Source: Azospirillum lipoferum 4B (GTDB lineage: Bacteria; Pseudomonadota; Alphaproteobacteria; Azospirillales; Azospirillaceae). Taken from it: DNA of 64,000 bases. Positions 31,270 to 38,748 of the stretch are shown in pieces. Numbering within the stretch: position 1 is the stretch's first letter; each line of letters opens with the position of its first letter. The notes beneath the pieces were generated by a model. It made no database searches and was not told where the DNA came from. It worked only from the letters and a program-made list of their open reading frames with translations. The stretch lies in assembly GCF_000283655.1 (NCBI RefSeq), contig NC_016622.1, positions 248,001 through 312,000 of the forward strand, given 5' to 3'. Position numbers and translations under genes: made by a program.

Positions 31270-31456
31270 GGTCGCTCCTTGAAGCTGCTGTCGATATGAG
31301 TGCCGCATCCTAACGGCGTGGGCCCGCCCCGGAAACCCGAAAGCGCCCTGCCCACGCTGCCGGAGGCGGAGCCGCCGCAGAACAACCGGTCTGGGGGCAA
31401 CTGGCCTTAAGGCGGGGCTTTCCGCCCGTCACGGCTTGTGGCAGCCTCCATCGGCC

Positions 31457-32365
31457 ATGACGAACCGACCCAACATCTACGCCGCCACGCCGATCGACCG
31501 CGCCTCCCTCCGCCGCAAGGACGAGGATTGGCTGACGGAGGCCTGGCTCGCCCCCGCATCCCGCGTCCTGCCGGTCTGGCAGACCAAGAGCTTCGTCGCC
31601 GGCCCGACCGATGCGCCGCGCGCCGTGCTGCTGCCCGCCGAGGGGGTGGAGGCGGTGCCGATCTTCCTCGGCCTGATGGAGGATGGCGCTCCGCTCTTCG
31701 CCGTCGACCTGTCGATGGTGGAGGAGCCGGACGCTCTGCCCACCCTGCAGGGCCACGGCCGCTTCGAGGATCTGCGCGCCGCCGGTCCGCTGATGCCGGA
31801 GGGGGAGGCGGCTCTGTGCGCCTACGCCCGCGGCATGGTCTGGTGGAACGCCCGCCACCGCTTCTGCGGGGTCTGCGGTTCTCCCGCCGCGTCGGCGGAG
31901 GGCGGCCATGTGCGGCTCTGCACCAACCCCGACTGCGCCACCCACCATTTCCCGCGCACCGACCCGGCGGTGATCATGCTGGTCCATGACGGCCGCGACC
32001 GGATCGTGCTGGGCCGCCAGAGCCGCTTCCCGCCCGGCATGCATTCGGTGCTGGCCGGCTTCGTCGAGCCGGGCGAAAGCCTGGAGGACACCGTCGCCCG
32101 CGAGGTGTTCGAGGAGGTCGGGCTGACCGTGACCGACATCCGCTACCGCTCGTCGCAGCCCTGGCCCTTCCCGTCGTCGCTGATGCTGGGCTTCACCGCG
32201 CGGGCCACCAGCTTCGACATCGACACCGGCAACGACGAGCTGGAAAGCGCCCGCTGGTTCGACCGCGACTTCCTGCGCAGTCACACCCCGGACGAGACCT
32301 TCCGCCTCGCCCGCACCGACTCGATCGCCCACCGCCTGATCCGGGAATGGATGGCGGAGGGGTGA
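31457..32365 (+). CDS. nudC: NAD+ diphosphatase / RNA decapping hydrolase NudC
   Basis: 302 residues. N-terminal NUDIX-like domain, a zinc ribbon with cysteines in FCGVCGSPAAS and LCTNPDC, then the Nudix box GFVEPGESLEDTVAREVFEEVGL and the NudC marker SSQPWPFPSSLMLGF. It hydrolyses NAD(H) and removes NAD caps from RNA. ATG 31457 follows a weak ribosome site. It ends 7 bp before the convergent microprotein gene. Confidence 0.95.
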   Translation: MTNRPNIYAATPIDRASLRRKDEDWLTEAWLAPASRVLPVWQTKSFVAGPTDAPRAVLLPAEGVEAVPIFLGLMEDGAPLFAVDLSMVEEPDALPTLQGHGRFEDLRAAGPLMPEGEAALCAYARGMVWWNARHRFCGVCGSPAASAEGGHVRLCTNPDCATHHFPRTDPAVIMLVHDGRDRIVLGRQSRFPPGMHSVLAGFVEPGESLEDTVAREVFEEVGLTVTDIRYRSSQPWPFPSSLMLGFTARATSFDIDTGNDELESARWFDRDFLRSHTPDETFRLARTDSIAHRLIREWMAEG

Positions 32366-32371
32366 GGCGGG

Positions 32372-32485
32372 TCAGTGGATGAACAGCTTCACGAAGATGC
32401 CGATCTGAAAGGCAAGAACGAAGCCGAGCATCCACTTCATCAGAATCATGTCGGACTTCGATCCGCGATCTTCGGAACTTGGCAT
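32372..32485 (-). CDS. 37-residue membrane microprotein
   Basis: A short basic, polar head (MPSSEDRGSKSDMILMKW) and one membrane helix (MLGFVLAFQIGIFVKLF). The ATG lies one base after the stop of the DUF29 gene, so it is almost certainly translated from the same message. The helix resembles the C-terminal anchor of DUF1640-like proteins, but nothing else of that family is present. Function unknown. Confidence 0.6.
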   Translation of the reverse strand: MPSSEDRGSKSDMILMKWMLGFVLAFQIGIFVKLFIH

Positions 32486-32486
32486 G

Positions 32487-33005
32487 TCAGTCGAGGTCCG
32501 GATGCGGACCGGGGCCGGGCCAGAAGCGGTCTTCCAGTGCCCGCCCGCCGTAGGGATTGAGCAGCGGGAAGGTCCCGGCGGGAAGGCCGGTTTCCAGCGC
32601 CGCCTTCTGGACGGCCCGCTTGTAGATCTTGGCATCCTCCAGCAACTCGGCGAGCAGCGGACGCAGGCTGGGACTTTCCTCTACCAAGTCTTCAATGCGA
32701 TTGCGCTGTTCGTCGATGGTTCCAAGCCAGCTGCCCGTGCGCATCGCCGGCTGGAACTGGTACTTGAGGAGATGGGTGAGCAGCACTTCAAGCCGGCTGC
32801 AAAGTGCTCGCCGTATAGCCTTTCCCATGTCCTCCAGCTCTTCGGCCAGGTTGGCGCGATCCAGCGCGGTAAGACTGCCCGACCGAAGCAGCGCCGTTTG
32901 GCGTTCAATCCAGGCGACGAAGTCCTCGTCGTAAAGTCCGTTGTCCGCCGTGTCGGAAGCGAGCTTGGCCGCCGGAGCCGGCGGCTCCGGACGCGGCGTG
33001 GACAT
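32487..33005 (-). CDS. DUF29 family protein
   Basis: 172 residues. DUF29 core: LYDEDFVAWIERQTALLRSG, LDRANLAEELEDMGKAIRRAL, LLTHLLKYQFQPAMR and WLGTIDEQRNRIEDLVEESPSLRPLL. The family is common in cyanobacteria and Alphaproteobacteria and has no known role. A C-terminal extension (FPLLNPYGGRALEDRFWPGPG) is Pro/Gly-rich. The start at 33005 is chosen at MSTPRPE; an ATG six codons upstream is possible. Confidence 0.9.
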   Translation of the reverse strand: MSTPRPEPPAPAAKLASDTADNGLYDEDFVAWIERQTALLRSGSLTALDRANLAEELEDMGKAIRRALCSRLEVLLTHLLKYQFQPAMRTGSWLGTIDEQRNRIEDLVEESPSLRPLLAELLEDAKIYKRAVQKAALETGLPAGTFPLLNPYGGRALEDRFWPGPGPHPDLD

Positions 33006-33122
33006 GCCTCGGATGATGCGCATGGTCGGCCTGACGTATGGCGGGAATTGCGGGGTTCACCCAGCATAGCACAGGACGTCAGGCCGGACATACCGGGCAT
33101 GAGTGGGCATCCGCCCCCCTCC

Positions 33123-33431
33123 TCAATGCCGCCGCTGCGGCCCCGCGGCGCGCGCCGGGGATGTGCGGCGGTCGAAGGGGTTGGGGTGGCGGGTGCAGGT
33201 GTCGTTGTACAGCGTCATCAGCGACGCCGCCTCCGCCGGATGGCGGCGGTCGGCGTTGCACAGATTGTCCCACACCATCTGGCGGACGGCCGCGTCGCCC
33301 CACGGCTCGTGCAGAAGCGAGGCGCCCTTTTCCAGGGCGGTCATGAAGGGGAGATGTTCGTGGGCGGCGATCTGCGCCACCTCCTCCGCTTCCAGATTTG
33401 CGAGGCCCAGACAATCGTCCATTGTGAGCAT
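33123..33431 (-). CDS. Small protein of unknown function
   Basis: 102 residues from MLTMDDCLGLANLEAEEVAQ. A perfect GGAGGT lies 5 bp before this ATG, which decides the start over longer options. The N-terminal helical part (IAAHEHLPFMTALEKGASLL) and WDNLCNADRRHPAEAASLMTLYNDTC look conserved; the tail is basic and disordered. It resembles short Azospirillum-type hypothetical proteins in style, but no family is claimed. Confidence 0.75.
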   Translation of the reverse strand: MLTMDDCLGLANLEAEEVAQIAAHEHLPFMTALEKGASLLHEPWGDAAVRQMVWDNLCNADRRHPAEAASLMTLYNDTCTRHPNPFDRRTSPARAAGPQRRH

Positions 33432-33685
33432 GGCAACCTCCATCCGTGGCGCCATGGCCGTCGGCGGGGTTTCACCCGTCAGCCGCCGTGGTGTTTTGTT
33501 GTATTTGTAAGCGTATGAAGCCGGTGCTTGCCGGTCTTCATTGTATAGCAACTTCCGCTAATCTTGCCCAGCACTCGCCGGGCGCGGCCAAGGCTAAGTC
33601 GCGTCGCTGCGGCGGAATGACGCGCGACTTGGCCGCAGCTGCGAAAAGACTTGCGGCGTTGCGGGAGAGTGCCGCCGGGAGTCCG

Positions 33686-34552
33686 TCAGTCCTCGCCGAC
33701 GCGCTGGCTTTCCTGGTAGCGGAAGGGATTGGCCGGATAGACGCCGAGGATCTTCACCTCGCGGGCGAAGAAGTCCAGCTCCTCCAGGGCGAGGCGCAGC
33801 GGGCGCTCGTCCGGGTGCCCCTCGACGTCGGCGTAGAACTGGGTCTGGGTGAAATGGCCGCCGACCATGTAGCTTTCCAGCTTGGTCATGTTGATGCCGT
33901 TGGTGGCGAAGCCGCCCAGTGCCTTGTACAGCGCGGCCGGCACGCTGCGGACGCGGAAGACGAAGGTGGTGATCGTCTTGCAGGAGCCCAGCGCCGGCAG
34001 CTTCGGCTCGCGCGCCAGGATCAGGAAGCGGGTGGTGTTGTGGGCGGCGTCCTCGATCCCGCTCTTCAGGATGTCGAGACCGTAGATCTCCGCGGCCAGC
34101 GAGGAGGCGATGGCGGCATGGCGCGGGTCGTTCATCGCGGCGATCTCCTTCGCCGCGCCTGCCGTGTCCGCATGGTTGATCGGCTGCAGGCCCAGGCTAC
34201 GGATGGCGGTCTGGCACTGGGACAGCGCCTGTATGTGGCTGCGCACCGTCTGGATGCTGTCCAGCGTGGCGCCCTTGGGCGCCAGCAGCTGGTGGTTCAC
34301 CCGCTGGAAATGCTCGCCGATGATGTGCAGGCCGCCGTCCGGCAGCAGATAATGGTTGTCGGCGACGCGGCCGGCGATGGAGTTCTCCACCGGGATCATC
34401 GCCAGCGACGCCCGATCCTCGCGCACCGCGGCGAAGGCGTCCTCGAAGGTGGCGCAGGGCATCGTCGTCATGGTCGGCCGCGCGTTGCGGCAGGCCAGGT
34501 CGGAATAGGCGCCGGGGAAGCCCTGGAAGGCGATGATGTTGGTCGTGGGCAT
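33686..34552 (-). CDS. pheA: Prephenate dehydratase
   Basis: Converts prephenate to phenylpyruvate in phenylalanine synthesis. 288 residues, monofunctional (no chorismate mutase domain). N-terminal IAFQGFPGAYSDLACR, catalytic NTTRFLIL near residue 175, and a C-terminal ACT domain (TTFVFRVRSVPAALYKALGG, GINMTKLESYM) for feedback control. It follows kdsB on the same strand with a 78-bp gap that contains a duplicated kdsB tail. Confidence 0.96.
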   Translation of the reverse strand: MPTTNIIAFQGFPGAYSDLACRNARPTMTTMPCATFEDAFAAVREDRASLAMIPVENSIAGRVADNHYLLPDGGLHIIGEHFQRVNHQLLAPKGATLDSIQTVRSHIQALSQCQTAIRSLGLQPINHADTAGAAKEIAAMNDPRHAAIASSLAAEIYGLDILKSGIEDAAHNTTRFLILAREPKLPALGSCKTITTFVFRVRSVPAALYKALGGFATNGINMTKLESYMVGGHFTQTQFYADVEGHPDERPLRLALEELDFFAREVKILGVYPANPFRYQESQRVGED

Positions 34553-34597
34553 GGACGGAGTTCCCCCGGCGGATCTTGAAGGCGGGTCTGTAGGGCG

Positions 34598-34652
34598 TCA
34601 GCCGCCCTTGCGGGCGGACGGCATCGGGTTTCAGCCGCCCTTGCGGGCGGAC
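34598..34652. repeat. 22-bp direct repeat of the kdsB 3' end
   Basis: TCAGCCGCCCTTGCGGGCGGAC is found at 34598-34619 and again at 34631-34652. The second copy contains the kdsB stop codon and last codons; the first lies just downstream. Each copy holds a small CCGCCC-TTGC-GGGCGG hairpin. Confidence 0.75.
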
Positions 34653-35404
34653 AGGAGGGCGCAGGCACGCTCCAGGTCGCCGGGAGTATCGACACCCAGG
34701 GGAACCGCGTCAACGACCGCCGCGTCGATGCGCATGCCGTCCGCCAGCGCGCGCAGCTGCTCCAGCCGCTCGCGCTGCTCCAGCACCGACGGCGGCAGCG
34801 ACACGAATCGCTCCAGCGCCGCCCGGCGATAGGCGTAGAGGCCGATGTGGTGGTAGAGCGGCCCGTCGCCGGTCGGCGCGGTGGCGCGGGTGAAGTAGAG
34901 TGCGCGGCCCTGCCGGGCACCGGCCGGCAGCTCCAGCACCGCCTTGACCACGTTGGGGTCGGTTCGCTCCTCCTCCCGCGCGATCTCCACCACCAGGGTG
35001 GCGATGTCGACCGCGGGGTCGGCCAGCGGCGCGAAGACGGTGCGCACGCTCTCCGGCTCGATGGTCGGCAGGTCGCCCTGCACGTTGACCACGGCGTCGT
35101 GCCGCCCCTCCGGGTCGATCAGCCGCAGCGCCTCGAAGATGCGGTCGGAGCCCGAGGGATGGTCGGGGCGCGTCAGCACCGCGGTGCCGCCGGCGGCCTC
35201 GACCGCGCGGGCGATCTCGGCTTCCGCGCAGGCGACCACCACCGGGCCGATGGCGGCCTCCATGGCGCGGCGCAGCACATGGACGATCATCGGCGCGCCC
35301 AGGATGTCGGCCAGCGGCTTGCCCGGCAGCCGGGTGGAGGCCATGCGCGCCGGGATCACCACGATCGGGTTGGCGGGACGGGTCGGGCTGGAGGCGGTCG
35401 GCAT
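34631..35404 (-). CDS. kdsB: 3-deoxy-manno-octulosonate cytidylyltransferase
   Basis: Activates KDO with CTP for lipopolysaccharide core synthesis. 257 residues. Signature [20 protein letters not shown], then [29 protein letters not shown] and [12 protein letters not shown]. It is encoded between the divergent cytochrome c gene and pheA, as is usual in related genomes. Confidence 0.97.
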   Translation of the reverse strand: MPTASSPTRPANPIVVIPARMASTRLPGKPLADILGAPMIVHVLRRAMEAAIGPVVVACAEAEIARAVEAAGGTAVLTRPDHPSGSDRIFEALRLIDPEGRHDAVVNVQGDLPTIEPESVRTVFAPLADPAVDIATLVVEIAREEERTDPNVVKAVLELPAGARQGRALYFTRATAPTGDGPLYHHIGLYAYRRAALERFVSLPPSVLEQRERLEQLRALADGMRIDAAVVDAVPLGVDTPGDLERACALLSARKGG

Positions 35405-35717
35405 GGCGCGGAAGCTCCGGGGAAAAGGGCATCGGGTCCGCCAGGGCGGGCCGGAGGGGGGTGTCGCGGGTGAAACACGGGCGCCGGTGCGGCGTCAAGT
35501 GCCGCCATGATCCGAATGGGGGGTGTTTTGCGATGCAGCGTGCTGCGCAAGTAAATTAAGAGGTTGGTGACTGCGACAAATTTGTATGCGACCTTTTTTC
35601 GCGGTCCGCCGGGCTATGACAAGCTTCGGACCGCGGGCTATGGTAACCGCGGCGCGTTCAGCCGCGGGCGGGAGAAACGCCGAGTGCACTGAAATCAGGG
35701 AAAAAAGGGGCTCATCA
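35405..35717. other. 313-bp divergent intergenic region between kdsB and the cytochrome c gene
   Basis: No gene seen. It is AT-richer around 35545-35600 (AAGTAAATTAAGAGG, TTTTTTC). A 9-bp perfect inverted repeat, CGCGGTCCG at 35600-35608 and CGGACCGCG at 35627-35635, lies in it; the T-run is on the wrong side for a plus-strand terminator, so a regulatory or structural role in the cytochrome leader is possible. Promoters for both genes must be here. Confidence 0.5.
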
Positions 35718-36257
35718 ATGAGCATGGAGTGGAACAAGGTTTTCGGCGCGGTGCTGCTGGCCGGGCTGATCGCGATGCTGGCCGGATTCGCGTCCAAGGT
35801 GCTGGTTCATTCAAAGCCGCTGGAAAAGAGTGTCTACGTCGTCGCGACTCCCGAGGGGGCCGCACCCGCCGCCGACAAGGGTGCCGCTCCCGCCGGCCCG
35901 GCGCCGATCGCCCCCCTGCTCGCCGCGGCCAGCCCGGAGACCGGCCAGAAGGTGGCCAAGGCCTGCGCCGCCTGCCACAGCTTCGACAAGGGCGGCGCGA
36001 ACAAGGTCGGCCCGAACCTGTACGGCATCGTCGGCGGTCCGAAGGGCCACATCCAGGGCTTCAGCTATTCCGACGCGCTGGTGAAGACCGGCGGCAGCTG
36101 GACCTATGACGATCTGAACAAGTTCCTCTACGATCCCAAGGGCTATGCCCCCGGGACCAAGATGACCTTCGCCGGCCTGAAGAAGGACGAGGACCGCGCC
36201 GCCGTCATCGCCTATCTGCGCTCGCTGGCCGACAGCCCGCAGCCGCTGCCGCAGTAA
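35718..36257 (+). CDS. Membrane-anchored cytochrome c
   Basis: 179 residues. An uncleaved N-terminal anchor (VFGAVLLAGLIAMLAGFASKVL), a flexible Ala/Pro linker, and a class I cytochrome c domain from about residue 72: haem site CAACHSF, KVGPNLYGIVGG, FSYSDALVKTGGSWTYDDLNKFL and axial Met in PGTKMTFAGLKK. The layout is that of cytochrome c-552/CycM-type carriers that pass electrons between the bc1 complex and oxidases. The start is ATG 35718, with an alternative two codons later. Confidence 0.94.
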   Translation: MSMEWNKVFGAVLLAGLIAMLAGFASKVLVHSKPLEKSVYVVATPEGAAPAADKGAAPAGPAPIAPLLAAASPETGQKVAKACAACHSFDKGGANKVGPNLYGIVGGPKGHIQGFSYSDALVKTGGSWTYDDLNKFLYDPKGYAPGTKMTFAGLKKDEDRAAVIAYLRSLADSPQPLPQ

Positions 36258-36272
36258 GGGCAAAGGTACATG

Positions 36273-36313
36273 AAAAAGGCCCCGCTCTCGCAAGAGGGCG
36301 GGGCCTTTTGTTT
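36273..36313 (+). terminator. Intrinsic terminator after the cytochrome c gene
   Basis: AAAAAGGCCCCGC, a short stem continuation (CTCTCGCAAGAGG), then GCGGGGCCTTTTGTTT. It is a classic stem plus T-tract, symmetric enough to serve the convergent Nudix gene too. Confidence 0.88.
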
Positions 36314-36336
36314 GGCCGATCTGCAGGCGGTGCCGC

Positions 36337-37203
36337 CTATCGGCGCAGGCCGCAGACGATCTCCAGATAGTCGGGCTCGTTCTCCGGGGTCAGCCAGCCG
36401 TGGCGGATCAGGAAGTCGGTCACCACGAGGTTGACGTTGAACTTCCAGTCGCCGGTGCCGCGCACCGACTCCGCCACCTTGTCCAGCGGCCAGAGCTCGA
36501 AGACCTCCACCTCGCCGTCGGTGTTGACCGGGGTGAGGCCGGGCGGAAGCTCCAGGTCGTAGACGAACAGGCGGTCGCGTTTCAGCCCGGCCGGGGTTTC
36601 CATCGTGTAGCTGATGGCGCCGACCGGCACGGCGCGCCGCGCGGTCTCCGCATCGAGCCCGGCCTCCTCCGCCGCCTCCTTCTCCAGGTTCTCGGCCAGC
36701 GTCAGGCCGATCGGCTGGCCGCCGGCGATCAGGTTGTCGAGCTGGCCCGGCGCCACCTCGCGGTCGCGGGCGCGGCGGCCGACCCACAGCAGCAGCCCGC
36801 CCGCCCCATTGCCGGCGGTCTCGTCGCGCACATAGCCGTTGATGTGCAGGCCGAAGGCCTCGATGCCGAAGGCACCGACGGCGGCACGGTCGAGACGGGC
36901 CAGCGGCTCCGCCCCCCAGCGCGGCAGGACCGGGTAATATTCCCCGCGCAGCGCCGTGACCGTCCCCTGTTCGACCAGATAGGCCGCGGCATGGTCGAGC
37001 AGGGTCGAGCGCGCCTCGAAATCGCGGATCTCAGGGGCGATGGTCAGCCGGTCGGGGGTGACGACGAAGCCGGGATCGACGCCGGGCAACGCCTCGGCCA
37101 GGGCATGGCGCACCCAGCCCACAGTGTGGCCGTCCAGCTCGAAGGGGCGGAAGCCGGACAGGTCGTGCGCGTTGCACGCGCGGATGTGATCGAGGAAGCT
37201 CAT
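36337..37203 (-). CDS. DUF4743/Nudix hydrolase
   Basis: 288 residues. The N-terminal DUF4743 domain (HIRACNAHDLSGFRPFELDG, VGWVRHALAEAL) is followed by a Nudix domain whose box reads GGQPIGLTLAENLEKEAAEEAGL. The end WKFNVNLVVTDFLIRHGWL is typical. This fusion is found near thiamine pyrophosphokinase in fungi (Tnr3-like) and may hydrolyse damaged thiamine diphosphates; that role is inferred from family. An in-frame ATG at 37212 is an alternative start. Confidence 0.9.
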   Translation of the reverse strand: MSFLDHIRACNAHDLSGFRPFELDGHTVGWVRHALAEALPGVDPGFVVTPDRLTIAPEIRDFEARSTLLDHAAAYLVEQGTVTALRGEYYPVLPRWGAEPLARLDRAAVGAFGIEAFGLHINGYVRDETAGNGAGGLLLWVGRRARDREVAPGQLDNLIAGGQPIGLTLAENLEKEAAEEAGLDAETARRAVPVGAISYTMETPAGLKRDRLFVYDLELPPGLTPVNTDGEVEVFELWPLDKVAESVRGTGDWKFNVNLVVTDFLIRHGWLTPENEPDYLEIVCGLRR

Positions 37204-37384
37204 GGTTTCCATCTAAATCGGGCTTGGGCGGCGGTGCAACCGCTCATCCAGGGCACTCCGCACCGGCGCACCGAACGCTTTGGGCATCTTGCGCCGTTTT
37301 GGTTGCCATCGTACACAGGTTCAGTCACGAAATGACCGCCGGCGCCCACCGCCGGGCGGTTGCGCAGCGAAAGGGCGAGGCGTG

Positions 37385-37828
37385 GTGGCGGACCGATCGG
37401 CTGAGGGCGCGGTTGCGCAGGAGACGGAGACGCCCTTCGGCGCCCTGTCCGTCCTGGTGGTCGAGGACGAATCCTTCACCCGCATGGTGCTGGCGAAGAT
37501 GCTCGGCACCTTGGGCGTCCAGGCGGTGCATCAGGCCGCCGATGGCGAATCGGCGCTGGCCGCCGTCGCCGCCCATGCCCCCGATCTGGTGCTGTGCGAT
37601 GTGGAGATGCAGCCGATGGACGGCTTCGGCTTCGTCCGCGCGCTGCGCGCCAGTCCCGAGTCCCGCAGCCGCACCCTGCCGGTCGTCTTCATGAGCGGCC
37701 GCGTCGACGGCGACCGCGAAGCGGCGGCACGCGCCAGCGGCGCCACGTTGGTCCTGGCCAAACCGGTCACCCCCGCCACTCTGCGCGTCGCGCTGTCCGA
37801 TGGGATGAGGGCGGCGCAGCCGTCCTGA
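37385..37828 (+). CDS. Single-domain response regulator (CheY-like)
   Basis: 147 residues. Receiver domain: VLVVEDESFTRMVLAKMLGT (acidic pocket), phosphoacceptor Asp in LVLCDVEMQPMDGFGFV, Thr/Ser in VVFMSGRVDGD and Lys in LVLAKPVTPATL. No output domain, so it probably acts by phosphotransfer or protein contact. No kinase is adjacent. GTG 37385 is chosen (GAGG upstream); a longer frame exists, but its extra residues are not receiver-like. Confidence 0.85.
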   Translation: MADRSAEGAVAQETETPFGALSVLVVEDESFTRMVLAKMLGTLGVQAVHQAADGESALAAVAAHAPDLVLCDVEMQPMDGFGFVRALRASPESRSRTLPVVFMSGRVDGDREAAARASGATLVLAKPVTPATLRVALSDGMRAAQPS

Positions 37829-38748
37829 CGATTGCCCGCCCGGCGGGTATTGTCCGAAAGCCCGCTTTACAATTCGCGATTGCCCGATTCGGCGGCACTC
37901 CGCGGGTGGCGCCGGCCATGCCTAAAAAATTCCCATTCTGTGGCAAGCCTGCCAAGTGCTTGAAACAGTTCGGCAATCGAACGGTAACCATCCACCGCGC
38001 CCCATGGGCGCCCCACCGTTACCCAATTTCCGCCTTGTTGATGGGGACGATTGGGACGCAACATGATCTCTAAGAGGTGTTGCGGTGCCCCGGCCACGAG
38101 ATGAGGTCGACCGCAATTCTCCTTACGGGATTTTGTTAAGGTTTGGAGCTCAGCATCGACGGTAAGTCCCTGCACCGTGCTTGGTCGAGGCGGTGCGCTT
38201 TCCAGAGGAGGCCGATGGCGTGATCAAGAGCGCCCGATCGAACCGCAACGGGTCGAATCTCGAAGGGCTACTCTCCCCGACCGGACGGGCAACGACGATT
38301 GCCGCCGGTTTCACGCCGTCTCTCTCCGATACTGTCCGTTGTCTTTCGCCGAACCTTCCCCACGCGCGGCCAATGCGCGCGCAGGTTGAGAGGGTGCGCT
38401 CGCCGCACCAACTCTGGCCGTGGGACCTAGGTCCTATGGCAGAGGCCGCTTCCACAGCGGGCTTTCCGGCTATGGAGCCTGAGTGCCTGGAAAGCTCCAG
38501 GTGGAGCATTACATTCAAAAATGACTCGTTCGGGGGTTGCCGCGTCGCAGGACGCACCGCTCCCGGCCTTTACAGGACCGTTCCTTACACCAGACCGCTG
38601 GCTTCTACCGCTGAGCGGGGAGGCTGCGGACCCCGCGCGGTCCGCCTCTCCCCTGGAGTGCCCCTTGGATCGCGGCATGCGCCGCGGCCTGCCGCCGCAG
38701 CCACCGGCGGCGCCCCGGCGCATCGGACCAGATAAGACGGAGCGACGA
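37829..38748. other. 920-bp region without a convincing gene, upstream of prkA
   Basis: Several open frames cross this stretch, but none has a protein-like sequence or ribosome site. Symmetric elements seen: TGGCA-N4-TGCCA at about 37940, the 12-bp palindrome GGACCTAGGTCC at 38423-38434, and CCTGGA-N4-TCCAGG at 38486-38501. No sigma-54 (GG-N10-GC) or general-stress (GGAAC-N16/17-CGTT) promoter with correct spacing was found. A long leader for the prkA operon or a small RNA gene is possible. Confidence 0.4.

Noticed and set aside
35600-35635. Terminator in front of the cytochrome c gene
   Set aside because: The stem is perfect, but the T-run precedes it on the plus strand and becomes an A-run on the minus strand, so it is not an intrinsic terminator in either direction.
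37940-37960. Sigma-54 promoter candidate (TGGCA...GTGCTT) before prkA
   Set aside because: The GG and GC elements are not separated by the required 10 bp.
38181-38735. A possible 184-codon gene upstream of prkA
   Set aside because: Composition is unlike a folded protein (many Arg, Pro and Gly at the end), there is no ribosome site, and other frames are equally open.
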